Assembly (NCBI GenBank): GCA_029243845.1
Contig: JAQWRF010000199.1
Location: forward strand, 1-15,994
DNA length: 15,994 nt
Direction of reading: 5' to 3'
DNA from: Planctomycetota bacterium
Lineage (GTDB): Bacteria > Planctomycetota > UBA1135
Shown: in pieces, positions 1 through 7,522 of the stretch
How the letters are laid out: each line of letters opens with the position of its first letter
How positions within the stretch are numbered: the first letter of the stretch is position 1
The notes under the pieces: model-generated
What the model saw: only the letters and a program-made list of their open reading frames with translations
Told to the model about the DNA's origin: nothing
Databases searched by the model: none
Translations under genes and position numbers: made by a program

Positions 1-1182
1 CACGCCGCCGAAATTGGCGCTGGCGTTATGGGCGGAGCAATCGCTTCAGTGTTAGCTGAAAAAGGATTGAACACACGATTAATAGACTTGTCGCGCGACG
101 CGCTTGATGCTTCAGAAATTGAGCACCAGCAGACCATACTAAAAAAGATGAAGCGGCGACGCTTAAAGCCTCACTTGGCTGATGCAGCAATTGACCGCCT
201 ACGTACCAGCACCAAAATAGATGGTATCAGCAGCGCGCAAATAGTTATTGAAGCTGTTGCCGAACGTTTGGATATCAAGCAGCAGGTACTGCAGCAAGTG
301 GCGGCGCAAGTCGATGACAAATGCATCATCGCCACAAATACATCCTCACTTTCCGTAAGTAAAATTGCAGAAGGCGTTCCTAATCCTGAGCGTGTCGTGG
401 GCATGCACTTCTTCAACCCAGTGCGTAAGATGCCTTTAGTCGAAGTGATTCGTGGTGAATATACTAGTGAAGAAACCATAATCGAGACTGCGGCTTTGGC
501 TGCGCGCATGGGCAAAACTCCGGTAATCGTTAAAGACGTTGCTGGATTCTTAGTGAACCGTTTGCTCGGTCCATACCTCGACGAGGCGATGCGCTTATTT
601 GTTAATGGTGTTAGCCCGAGCCGTATCGACAAACTGATGCTGAAGTTCGGAATGCCGATGGGCCCGCTACGATTGCTTGATGAAGTTGGCTTAGACATAG
701 CGATGCATGCTTCTGAATCTCTTGAGCAAGCTTATGGAGCACGCATGACTCCGTGTCCTGGCATTAGTGCGCTGGCTTCTGATAAACGGTTGGGCATAAA
801 AACTAAACGCGGTTTTTACGATCACAGTGGCAAAGGAAAGCCACAACTTTGTGACGACCTCGCAAGTTTTCAAACCAGTAATGACTGTAAAGATCTAAGC
901 GACAGCGACATCGTCGATCGTTTGATTTTATCGATGGCTAATGAGGCCGCGCGCTGCATGGAAGAAAAGGTAACGGCAACCCAGCAAGAACTAGACCTTG
1001 CAACTGTATTTGGTATGGGATTTGCCCCATTCCACGGCGGGCTACTACGTTGGGCGGAAAAAGAAACGCATCCCGAGATTATCAAGCGCCTAGAAAAAAT
1101 TGTCGCGGCGGATGACATCTCAAAGAGAGCCGGTGGAATCGAGAAATTCACACCGTCAGCATGGTTTATTGAGCGCTCCTAG
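1..1182 (+). CDS. fadJ: 3-hydroxyacyl-CoA dehydrogenase part of a FadJ/FadB-like beta-oxidation protein (5' partial)
   Basis: This enzyme oxidises L-3-hydroxyacyl-CoA to 3-ketoacyl-CoA with NAD+ in cytoplasmic fatty-acid beta-oxidation. The reading frame is open from base 1, giving 393 in-window residues; the methionine at base 28 lies inside the nucleotide-binding motif and is not the start. Visible in order are the Rossmann motif GAGVMGG (residues 6-12), the NTSSLS segment, the HFFNPV..MPLVEV signature with the expected catalytic His (about 136) and Glu (about 148), the KDVAGFLVNR hinge and two C-terminal 3HCDH domains, the second ending in FGMGFAPFHGGLLRWAE. That ending and the duplicated C-terminal domain are typical of the multifunctional FadB/FadJ alpha subunit, whose hydratase half would lie to the left; a stand-alone dehydrogenase cannot be excluded. 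The stop lies 2 bases from the stop of the convergent next gene, and a terminator-like hairpin follows inside that gene. Confidence 0.9.
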   Translation, partial: HAAEIGAGVMGGAIASVLAEKGLNTRLIDLSRDALDASEIEHQQTILKKMKRRRLKPHLADAAIDRLRTSTKIDGISSAQIVIEAVAERLDIKQQVLQQVAAQVDDKCIIATNTSSLSVSKIAEGVPNPERVVGMHFFNPVRKMPLVEVIRGEYTSEETIIETAALAARMGKTPVIVKDVAGFLVNRLLGPYLDEAMRLFVNGVSPSRIDKLMLKFGMPMGPLRLLDEVGLDIAMHASESLEQAYGARMTPCPGISALASDKRLGIKTKRGFYDHSGKGKPQLCDDLASFQTSNDCKDLSDSDIVDRLILSMANEAARCMEEKVTATQQELDLATVFGMGFAPFHGGLLRWAEKETHPEIIKRLEKIVAADDISKRAGGIEKFTPSAWFIERS

Positions 1183-1184
1183 GC

Positions 1185-2825
1185 CTACTTAACGATCAAC
1201 TCGAGCTCGATGAAATTATTTTCGTCGGGCTCTATTTTTATTATGGCATTGCCCGCTATATTTATTTCTGGCAAGTTAAAAAATGAATTGCCTTCTATCT
1301 GCAACAACACTTTGTAGTCACCGGCAGACAAATCCGGGTAGTAATATTCGCGGCGTTCATTAACCGAGCTAGTAATGGTGCGGCGATACGGTTGCACTAT
1401 TTCGCCATCAGCAACGTTCTGCAATGCATAACTTAATTCAAAAGGCTGAACGTCGCGTGGCATCAAAAAAGACAAATGTAGAGCTGCCCTCTGCGGATCA
1501 GGAACTAGCGCAGCGCTTTGATTTTGACGCGGAGCGGAAGGATCAACTTCAAAGGTTAAGCGCAGTGGTTGGTAACCAGACACCTGGAAATCAATAATGA
1601 TACGGTCAGCCTCAACATCATCTCCTAAGAAATAGTCATAGCGTGGTTGCAACACGCTAGATTTTGATTCAGAGACTAAGGTGCGATAATTACCATTTCG
1701 TTCTGCTCTAACCACCAAATTATTCCAAAGTGCATATGGAGGAGCCGAGGCCACGTCAAAAGAAAAAATTTGGTCGTCAATTTGCAGCTGCACATCTTGG
1801 GTGCCAGCTAGCACAGTTCTCGCCCAATACTCGCGCTGCGGACGAACTGCACGTAAATGAAACTCACCGTCGGCCAAACCATGCAACACAAAGCGTCCCT
1901 GTGAATCACTAGTCGCACGAGATGAAGAGAGCCCACTTGCCTCGGTTATTGAGTTACGTACTGCCTCAATTTCGACATCGACCAGCGGTCGATTATTGAA
2001 ATCGTGAATCACCCCACTTATATTTTGCGCGCGCGGCAAAATTATTATATTTTCTAGATACTGATCGCCACTCATCACCTTTGAGGTTGCTCCTAGTCGA
2101 TGAGTGAAATAAAACTTGTGACTACCCTTGCTTAAGCTAACCGAGAAATTGCCATTAGCGTCAGCCCAGGTTTTCACCATACCATCTACAAAAATTCCCG
2201 TCACTGCAGCCGGAGAGTTGTCATGCAATAGGACCTGACCTTTAAGCAACGCTAATTGACGAGGCGCAGTAACAATTAATTCTTTATCGAAACGGGTCAA
2301 AGACATTTCTCGAAAATCAGCGTAATTGTTATGGCGAAAAAGCAAAATGTATTCGTCGCCATTTGCGAGTAACCCCAGCTGCGGTTGCCGCGACGACAAA
2401 CGCGAGAATGGCAATTCGAATTTACCATCTGCATCGGTAATGGTGATAAATTCTGGAGCACCCGAGCGTGGCAGGCTATTAACGATGCCCATTCCTATTT
2501 GATTAAAGCGCCACAATTCGACAATCGCACCGCCAATTGGCTCACCAGAAATATTTTGATAGAGGCCGCGTGCTATCGGAGCTTGGTGCTGCAGGGGGAT
2601 AATTGACGAAACCACTTCATCCACTGAAGCGGATTTAGTTTCGCGCTGCAAATCGCCATTCGGGTTAGGCTCAATAGATGGGGCCCGGTCGACCATAGGA
2701 GCTTGGCCATTCGTCACACCATTCTGGACGGTGTTATTGTCAAAACCCCACATCAACCAAATCAACAACCCCAGAGCCAATAGGCAAAGAATCTTAATCG
2801 GAGCGGGCACAGAGGCGACAGACAT
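1185..2825 (-). CDS. Membrane-anchored protein with carboxypeptidase-regulatory-like (beta-sandwich) repeats
   Basis: Function unknown. The protein has 546 residues from the chosen start. One hydrophobic helix near the N-terminus (about residues 10-27, KILCLLALGLLIWLMWGF) suggests a signal anchor with the rest in the periplasm. A Gln/Asn/Pro-rich linker follows (30-80), then at least three segments resembling the carboxypeptidase-regulatory-like fold: about 84-168 (GEPIGGAIVELW..TDADGKFELPF), 192-240 (ADANGNFSVSL) and 268-328 (SDSQGRFVLHGLADGEFHLRA). Each has the typical pattern of a beta strand, a D.(D/N)G.F turn and another strand. The C-terminal 200 residues are also predicted all-beta by eye. 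I chose ATG 2825 because the frame further upstream (to 2915) would run into the divergent epimerase gene, has no signal-like N-terminus, and because a perfect TATAAT lies 6 bases before this ATG. Such proteins often bind surface or cell-wall glycans, but nothing here proves that. Confidence 0.75.
   Translation of the reverse strand: MSVASVPAPIKILCLLALGLLIWLMWGFDNNTVQNGVTNGQAPMVDRAPSIEPNPNGDLQRETKSASVDEVVSSIIPLQHQAPIARGLYQNISGEPIGGAIVELWRFNQIGMGIVNSLPRSGAPEFITITDADGKFELPFSRLSSRQPQLGLLANGDEYILLFRHNNYADFREMSLTRFDKELIVTAPRQLALLKGQVLLHDNSPAAVTGIFVDGMVKTWADANGNFSVSLSKGSHKFYFTHRLGATSKVMSGDQYLENIIILPRAQNISGVIHDFNNRPLVDVEIEAVRNSITEASGLSSSRATSDSQGRFVLHGLADGEFHLRAVRPQREYWARTVLAGTQDVQLQIDDQIFSFDVASAPPYALWNNLVVRAERNGNYRTLVSESKSSVLQPRYDYFLGDDVEADRIIIDFQVSGYQPLRLTFEVDPSAPRQNQSAALVPDPQRAALHLSFLMPRDVQPFELSYALQNVADGEIVQPYRRTITSSVNERREYYYPDLSAGDYKVLLQIEGNSFFNLPEINIAGNAIIKIEPDENNFIELELIVK
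1203..1240 (+). terminator. Intrinsic terminator for the fadJ transcript, inside the opposing gene
   Basis: Bases 1203-1215 pair with 1220-1232 as a 13-bp stem with two G-U wobbles (1207/1228 and 1211/1224) and a 4-base loop (ttat). A T-rich run (tattttta, 1233-1240) follows on the + strand. The stem starts 20 bases after the fadJ stop. The same bases encode residues near the C-terminus of the convergent gene. On the other strand no T-run follows the hairpin, so it is directional. This is inferred from sequence only. Confidence 0.72.
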
Positions 2826-2830
2826 GGCAT

Positions 2831-2836
2831 CATTAT
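2831..2836 (+). promoter_or_regulatory. Possible overlapping -10 (CATTAT) for the epimerase gene
   Basis: CATTAT on the + strand ends 4 bases before the ATG at 2841 and shares bases with the TATAAT that faces the other way. The only non-coding DNA between the two starts is 2826-2840. If this is the promoter, transcription would also start at about the start codon. TATAGT at 2834-2839 is an alternative, but it would put the start inside the gene. Confidence 0.3.
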
Positions 2837-2837
2837 A
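2832..2837 (-). promoter_or_regulatory. -10 element (TATAAT) of a probable leaderless promoter
   Basis: On the minus strand a perfect TATAAT is followed by six bases (GATGCC) and then the ATG at 2825. Sigma-70 transcription starts about 6-8 bases after the -10 hexamer, so the mRNA should begin at or next to the A of the ATG. No Shine-Dalgarno motif and no good -35 hexamer are visible upstream; the region where a -35 would be lies within the first codons of the divergent gene. Confidence 0.6.
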
Positions 2838-2840
2838 GTG

Positions 2841-3833
2841 ATGAAAGTTCTGATTACCGGCCACCAAGGGTACATAGGATGCCATGCTGTAGATATATTT
2901 CAGCGTGCTGGGCATTTTGTGACGGGTGTCGATATCGGCTATTTTGCAGATTGTACTTTTACGAAACGGCCACGCGTCGATGCTGAGCTTACGACTGACG
3001 TGGCCGATTTAACACCACGTGATGTAGCTGGCCACGATGTAGTCGTGCACTTAGCAGCTATATCTAACGACTCGATGGGTGAATTGGATGAAGACTTAAC
3101 AACCAACACCAATGTTGCTGCGACTATGCACCTTGCGGATATCTGCAAAACAGCGAAGGTGCCACGATTATTGTTTTCATCTAGCTGCGCCGTATATGGT
3201 GATTCCCACGGCGCGCATGCCGACGAGAGTTTCGCTACTGCTCCACAAACGGCTTATGCGCGTTCCAAAATTGCCGCTGAACAGCAATTGCTTGAGCTCG
3301 GCGACAATGACTTCAGCGTGTGCATTTTACGAAACGCTACTGCCTATGGACACTCTCCAGCATTGCGCACCGATCTAGTTTTTAACGATTTCGTCACGCG
3401 ACTCGCCACTAAAAACAAAGTGCATCTATTGTCCAATGGTGGCGCGCACCGCCCACTGATACATTGCCGTGATATTGCGCGAGCGTTTTTAGACTGTGCT
3501 GAAGCTGCGCAAGAGATGATTAATGGTCAGATTATTAATGTTGGTGATGACGCGCAAAATATCAAAGTCATCGACCTCGCGCGTATGATTTGTGCCAAAC
3601 GCGATGATAGTGACTTGGTCTTTTCTAAGACTGCCGGCGCCGATCAGCGCGACTATTTAGTCAATTTCTCAAAGCTACGGCGCATTTTACCTAACTTTTC
3701 TGTGAACTATTCGTTATCTGCAGAAGTGGATTATCTGTTGGATTCATGCGATAAACGGCCTAATTTAGCCGATGAATTGGTAGCGGGTCGATATTCTCGG
3801 CTCCAACAGCTAAAAAATAGGCTAGACTTCTAA
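2841..3833 (+). CDS. NAD(P)-dependent nucleotide-sugar epimerase/dehydratase (extended SDR family)
   Basis: A cytoplasmic enzyme of 330 residues that most likely epimerises, reduces or dehydrates an NDP-sugar for surface polysaccharide. The N-terminus has the extended-SDR cofactor motif TGHQGYIG (6-13), followed by an Asp-containing strand end (VTGVDIG). The active-site triad is visible as SSSCAVYG (Ser about 115) and YARSK (Tyr139, Lys143). A substrate-side LRNATAYG (163-170) and an RPLIHCRDIARAF segment (common in GalE/RfbB-type enzymes) follow. The exact substrate cannot be read from the sequence. I prefer ATG 2841 over the GTG directly before it, because the cofactor motif then begins as usual (MKVLITG). 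The stop lies one base before the next ATG, so it may be co-transcribed with the metal genes, though their functions are unrelated. Confidence 0.85.
   Translation: MKVLITGHQGYIGCHAVDIFQRAGHFVTGVDIGYFADCTFTKRPRVDAELTTDVADLTPRDVAGHDVVVHLAAISNDSMGELDEDLTTNTNVAATMHLADICKTAKVPRLLFSSSCAVYGDSHGAHADESFATAPQTAYARSKIAAEQQLLELGDNDFSVCILRNATAYGHSPALRTDLVFNDFVTRLATKNKVHLLSNGGAHRPLIHCRDIARAFLDCAEAAQEMINGQIINVGDDAQNIKVIDLARMICAKRDDSDLVFSKTAGADQRDYLVNFSKLRRILPNFSVNYSLSAEVDYLLDSCDKRPNLADELVAGRYSRLQQLKNRLDF
3823..3828 (+). promoter_or_regulatory. Weak -10 (TAGACT) that could start the metal-efflux transcript
   Basis: TAGACT matches four of six consensus positions, including the conserved TA at the start and T at the end. 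It lies in the last codons of the epimerase gene, exactly 6 bases before the ATG at 3835, the spacing seen at the better promoters of this window. It would allow the cysteine-rich gene to be expressed independently of the epimerase. The match is too weak to stand alone. Confidence 0.25.
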
Positions 3834-3834
3834 T

Positions 3835-4218
3835 ATGCGATTCTTTGCTTCCCTTGCCATTGTGTTGTTGCTGATACCAAGCAACATCTGTGGTTTGATG
3901 GCGCAAAGTGAAAGCTGTATGCCAAATGGCTGCTGCTGTGTATCGCAATCCGAAGACGCGCCGGTTGAATCCCCTAGTTCAATTTCCAACAGATGCTGCT
4001 GCAAAGCTGATCGTGCCCCGGCACCTTCTGACAAGCAACACCAGCCTGCTCGCGCAATCGCCGATACTTCTATCGAAAACGTTGGGCCATTGGCCTGTGT
4101 TACGATAGTCGCCATCGAGTTTGATTACTCGGTAATGTCCGAAAATATTTGGCGCCATGTTGCGCCGCGTGCCCCGCCTATTGCGGTCTATTTTGCCACG
4201 CAACGTATTTTGTGCTGA
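3835..4218 (+). CDS. Small exported cysteine-rich protein at the head of the copper/silver efflux genes
   Basis: The protein has 127 residues and no family I can name with certainty. It starts with a clear Sec-type signal peptide (MRFFASLAIVLLLIPSNICG..., about 1-23). The mature part has two cysteine triplets, GCCCVS (Cys33-35) and RCCCKA (Cys54-56), plus Cys28, Cys88 and a C-terminal Cys127. A low-complexity Pro/Ser/Asp linker lies between, and the tail contains APRAPP. Small secreted Cys/His-rich proteins with a C-terminal R(A/G)PP are often found ahead of copper-resistance and RND operons (DUF2946/CopL-like); resemblance to these is an impression, not a match. Its position directly before cusC suggests periplasmic binding or sensing of a soft metal. 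It lies 1 base after the epimerase stop and 66 bases before cusC. Confidence 0.65.
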   Translation: MRFFASLAIVLLLIPSNICGLMAQSESCMPNGCCCVSQSEDAPVESPSSISNRCCCKADRAPAPSDKQHQPARAIADTSIENVGPLACVTIVAIEFDYSVMSENIWRHVAPRAPPIAVYFATQRILC

Positions 4219-4253
4219 AGCGCAAGAAGTTTAGTTCATTAACCTTCTTTCGT

Positions 4254-4271
4254 TGTCGCATTGATGCGACA
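4254..4271. promoter_or_regulatory. 18-bp perfect dyad upstream of cusC (operator or attenuator candidate)
   Basis: TGTCGCAT-TG-ATGCGACA is a perfect inverted repeat with 8-bp arms and a 2-base centre, 13 bases before the cusC start. AT-rich hexamers right after it (CATTAA or TTAATT, 4270-4277) could be a -10 ending 7-9 bases before ATG 4285, so a protein bound at the dyad would sit in the promoter spacer. Alternatively the RNA forms a 7-bp stem with a TTGA loop that attenuates read-through from the upstream gene; the following bases (ttaattcag) are only a weak T-run. It does not look like the CueR dyad (CCTTCC..GGAAGG). Confidence 0.45.
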
Positions 4272-4284
4272 TTAATTCAGTATC

Positions 4285-5613
4285 ATGAAACATACCACAA
4301 TTTTAATGTGTGGCATTGCACTTGCCACCAGCTGCCAGTCTAATTCTACTGGCCAAACAATCACACGCTTCACTTTGCCAGCACCCTCGATTGCTGATGC
4401 ATACGCCATGCCCGACAAGCTCATTGTTGGTGACGATTCGAAAAGTGACTGGCAACAAACCTACGCGGTCGCACTCGCCCAGAATGGTGACATCATCGCT
4501 GCCAAAGCACGTTATAACGCGGCACTACAACAACAGTCGATTGCTGGCGCTTTACCTGAGCCAAGGCTAATGCTGGGCGGGTTTATTGAACCTATAGAAA
4601 CACGTAATGGTCCCATGCAGATGAAAATCGGTCTGCAGCAACGCATACCGTGGCAAGGCCGGCTAGACGACTTAAGTCTTCAGCAGCGTATTCTTGCGCA
4701 AGCCGCTGCCGCTGAAGTCGTCGACAAGCAGCTGCAGGTACGTAAGCAACTTACCGAGCTATGGGCACAGCGCATTCTGCTAGATCGCAGTATCTCCATC
4801 ACTAAGACGCAGGTTGATTTGATGCGCCATATCGAAGTTTTGGTTATTGCTAAATTCGAATCTGGACGTGCCTCGCAGGCCAAAGTGCTGCGTACACAAT
4901 TGGCAACCACCAAACTCGAAGATAAGGTTTTCAGTCTGGCGGCCGCAGCAGATTTAGTCGATGCCAAAATATTTGCGGTGAGCACTGTGCCTGGCAGCAG
5001 CATTGATTGGAACGAGCAAGAGTATCCATTGCAAAATTTAGTCGCCACCGATTTTGATAATGACTCTGCGCGTCCGCGTTTACTTAATTTGCAGTTTAAA
5101 ATGATGGCGGCGGCAAAGTCTGTCGATATCGCAAATGATCAGCGGATGCCTGACTTTATGGTTGGCATCGATTACACCATGGTCGGAGATAACGACCTGG
5201 GCATGGCCACTTCTGGCGATGATGCCTTCGGTGTGCAATTAGCTTTTGATATTCCATTCGGTAATCGCCCTTACGCGGCAATGGTTACCGCCTCCGAGCA
5301 AAGGCAGCAATCCTTGCGCTGGCAACTCGAACAAGCGACTCGCAATCTTGATGCCGAAATAAATAACGCGCTATCCTTAAAAGATGATGCGCAACGCCGC
5401 GTCGACCTGTATCGCAATAAATTAATACCACGCGCAGAAAGCACTATTGAGGCCACTCTGCAGGCATTCCAGTCTAGCCAAGCAAGCCTACAAGATGTGC
5501 TTGATGCTAGCACTTTGATTCTCGAATACCAACTTCAACTCGAGGCCGCGCATTCCGACATGTGCAGTGCGCGGGCAATTATTGCCGGCGCCATCCTTAT
5601 TAACGATAAATAA
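4285..5613 (+). CDS. cusC: TolC/CusC-like outer-membrane efflux factor
   Basis: The outer-membrane channel of a tripartite heavy-metal pump (OEP family), 442 residues, close to CusC/CzcC length. The N-terminus is a short signal peptide ending LATSC, so Cys17 may be lipidated as in CusC, although Ala at position -3 is not ideal. The body has two halves of long heptad-like helices, e.g. ALAQNGDIIAAKARYNAA with GLQQRIPWQGRL early on, and FGVQLAFDIPFGNRPYAAMV followed by ASEQRQQSLRWQLEQATRN later. This is the usual internal duplication of the family, with the PW.G(R/K)L and (L)DIPFGNR strand motifs. It is followed after 7 bases by the adaptor gene. It belongs with the copper/silver pump by context; sequence alone would not separate CusC from CzcC. 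Confidence 0.88.
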   Translation: MKHTTILMCGIALATSCQSNSTGQTITRFTLPAPSIADAYAMPDKLIVGDDSKSDWQQTYAVALAQNGDIIAAKARYNAALQQQSIAGALPEPRLMLGGFIEPIETRNGPMQMKIGLQQRIPWQGRLDDLSLQQRILAQAAAAEVVDKQLQVRKQLTELWAQRILLDRSISITKTQVDLMRHIEVLVIAKFESGRASQAKVLRTQLATTKLEDKVFSLAAAADLVDAKIFAVSTVPGSSIDWNEQEYPLQNLVATDFDNDSARPRLLNLQFKMMAAAKSVDIANDQRMPDFMVGIDYTMVGDNDLGMATSGDDAFGVQLAFDIPFGNRPYAAMVTASEQRQQSLRWQLEQATRNLDAEINNALSLKDDAQRRVDLYRNKLIPRAESTIEATLQAFQSSQASLQDVLDASTLILEYQLQLEAAHSDMCSARAIIAGAILINDK

Positions 5614-5620
5614 TTGAACC

Positions 5621-7513
5621 ATGAAAATTTCTAACTTAATACTTATCGCCTGCGCGCCACTCGCAATCATCGCTTGTGGTGGTGGCGAGCATAACAGCTC
5701 GCACGGGCACTCCGAAACCGAGAGCGAGTCGCAAACGTGGACCTGCTCGATGCACCCCAATGTGCAGGCGCCTGAATTTGGCGAGTGCCCGATATGCGGC
5801 ATGGATTTAATCCCTTTAGCGCCCGGAGCTAACTCGCCGGGCGTTACGTTGTCGCACGAGCAACACACACTATCGGAATTAGTGACTGTCAAAGTCGAGC
5901 GCCGTCCTGCTGTGCATACTGTCCATTTAATTGGGCGTCTACACCAAGACGAAACTCGCGTCGCAACCATCGCAGCATGGGCTGGCGGCCGCATCGAAAG
6001 ATTGTTTGTCGATTACACCGGCGTCAAGGTGCGCGCAGGCGATCATCTGGTTGAGCTGTATAGCTTAGAATTGTTTAACGCGCAGCAAGATTTTGTAGTT
6101 GCGCTCAACGCTCTAGACAAAGCGGAGAAATCGAATGATGCTTACATTAAAAAACTGTCGGCTAGCACTGCAGCTGCTGCTGAAATCAGACTCATGCAGT
6201 ATGGGATTAGGGATGATCAAGTAGACGCATTACGCGCGACTCGACAAGCCAAAGATACTATTGAAATGGCCGCGCCGATAGGTGGCATCGTTGTAGGAAA
6301 ATCCGCGAAGTTAGGTCAATATGTAAAAGAAGGTCAAGAATTATTCACTATCTCTGACTTAAGTAAACTGTGGCTGGTACTCGATGCTTACGAAAAAGAT
6401 CTAGCATGGCTACGTTACGGTCAAGATGTAGAATTTTCTGTAGACGCTTTTCCGGGCGAATCTTTTTCGGGCAAGGTAGTGTTCTTCGACCGCGAAATAG
6501 ATTTGCAAACGCGCACCCTTGGCGTGCGCGTCGAAGTAGATAATGCTGATTTTAAATTGCGCCCAGGCATGCTAAGCCGCGCGGGTATTCAAGCCAAATT
6601 GGCTAGTGGCGGGCATCTGCATGCTGGAGCAAGCGATAAAGAGTTTATGTGCCCTATGCATAATGGGGTCACTTCTGATTTCCCGGGTGACTGCCATAAA
6701 TGTGGCATGCCTTTAGAATCGCTTGCCATGAGCCTCGGTTTTGCTTCGGTAGAGGACTCGGCGCATCCATTGCTCATACCTGCCTCAGCGCCACTGCTGA
6801 CGGGCAAGCGCGCACTCGTGTATATACAAAGCGAGAACACGCCAGATGGCATCGTCTACGAACCGCGCGAAGTGGTGTTGGGCCCGCGCGCTGGAGATTG
6901 GTTTGTCGTAAACTCAGGCCTTGAAGAAGGCGATGTCATTGTTGCGCAGTCTGCATTTGTACTCGACAGCGAACAACAAATTAATGGCAAATTTAGCATG
7001 ATGAGCGCCGAGCAGCAAAGCACTACGCTTACTAAGGCCGAGGGGATTCCATTTGCTATTCAAAAACAATTGGGTCATGCCCTAGCGCTTAACGTTGATT
7101 TGTCGAAAGCGCTTGCTAGTGACGATTTGCCTGCTGCCAAAAAGATCTCTTCGCAGATCAAGCAAGTCATTTCTCAAGTCGACATCGACAGTGTTAGTCT
7201 CGAAACCTTCAAAGATTTACGTAGCGATTTGAATAAAATGATGACGCTACTGAACAACTTCTCGAAGCACAGCGACATAGAAATGGCGCGTATTGATTTT
7301 GAGTTAGTCGAGTTAAATGCTGTTGCCTTTGCTGCAAAGTATCCGTATCACACGAGCTTAGGCAAACTCGCCGTGTTCCATTGTCCGATGGCATTCGACG
7401 ACCGTGGCGCAAACTGGATTCAGTTCAGTGGCGAAAAAGTGGAGAACCCGTACTTTGGTGCAAGCATGTACCGTTGTGGTCTCGAGCAATCATTAGTACC
7501 TAAATCAAACTAG
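5621..7513 (+). CDS. cusB: CusB-like periplasmic adaptor with two heavy-metal-binding domains and a DUF3347-like tail
   Basis: The membrane-fusion protein linking the pump to the outer-membrane channel. At 630 residues it is much longer than E. coli CusB (about 400). The signal peptide ends in a good lipobox (IIAC, Cys19), so it should be a lipoprotein. Domains in order: a heavy-metal-binding domain at 40-66 (WTCSMHP..CPICGMDLIP); barrel-sandwich and hairpin regions at 95-330 (RIERLFVDYTGVKVRAGDHL, then WLVLDAYEKDLAWLRYGQ); a second copy of the metal-binding motif at 342-366 (FMCPMH..CHKCGMPLE) inserted before the membrane-proximal domain; and a helical C-terminal domain, about 475-625, resembling DUF3347, with FHCPMAF (587-592) and NPYFGASMYRCG. 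Cys/Met/His pairs in all three modules suit Cu(I)/Ag(I) handover. No Shine-Dalgarno motif precedes ATG 5621. Confidence 0.92.
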   Translation: MKISNLILIACAPLAIIACGGGEHNSSHGHSETESESQTWTCSMHPNVQAPEFGECPICGMDLIPLAPGANSPGVTLSHEQHTLSELVTVKVERRPAVHTVHLIGRLHQDETRVATIAAWAGGRIERLFVDYTGVKVRAGDHLVELYSLELFNAQQDFVVALNALDKAEKSNDAYIKKLSASTAAAAEIRLMQYGIRDDQVDALRATRQAKDTIEMAAPIGGIVVGKSAKLGQYVKEGQELFTISDLSKLWLVLDAYEKDLAWLRYGQDVEFSVDAFPGESFSGKVVFFDREIDLQTRTLGVRVEVDNADFKLRPGMLSRAGIQAKLASGGHLHAGASDKEFMCPMHNGVTSDFPGDCHKCGMPLESLAMSLGFASVEDSAHPLLIPASAPLLTGKRALVYIQSENTPDGIVYEPREVVLGPRAGDWFVVNSGLEEGDVIVAQSAFVLDSEQQINGKFSMMSAEQQSTTLTKAEGIPFAIQKQLGHALALNVDLSKALASDDLPAAKKISSQIKQVISQVDIDSVSLETFKDLRSDLNKMMTLLNNFSKHSDIEMARIDFELVELNAVAFAAKYPYHTSLGKLAVFHCPMAFDDRGANWIQFSGEKVENPYFGASMYRCGLEQSLVPKSN

Positions 7514-7522
7514 GCAAAAGCA

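Noticed and set aside
171..698. 175-residue open frame on the minus strand inside fadJ
   Set aside because: It is antisense to a well-conserved enzyme, has low-complexity Ser/Thr/Arg composition and no recognisable motif.
2826..2915. Longer version of the repeat protein, starting at 2915
   Set aside because: It would overlap the divergent epimerase by 75 bases, has no signal-like N-terminus until the methionine at 2825, and the TATAAT directly before 2825 would then be inside the gene.
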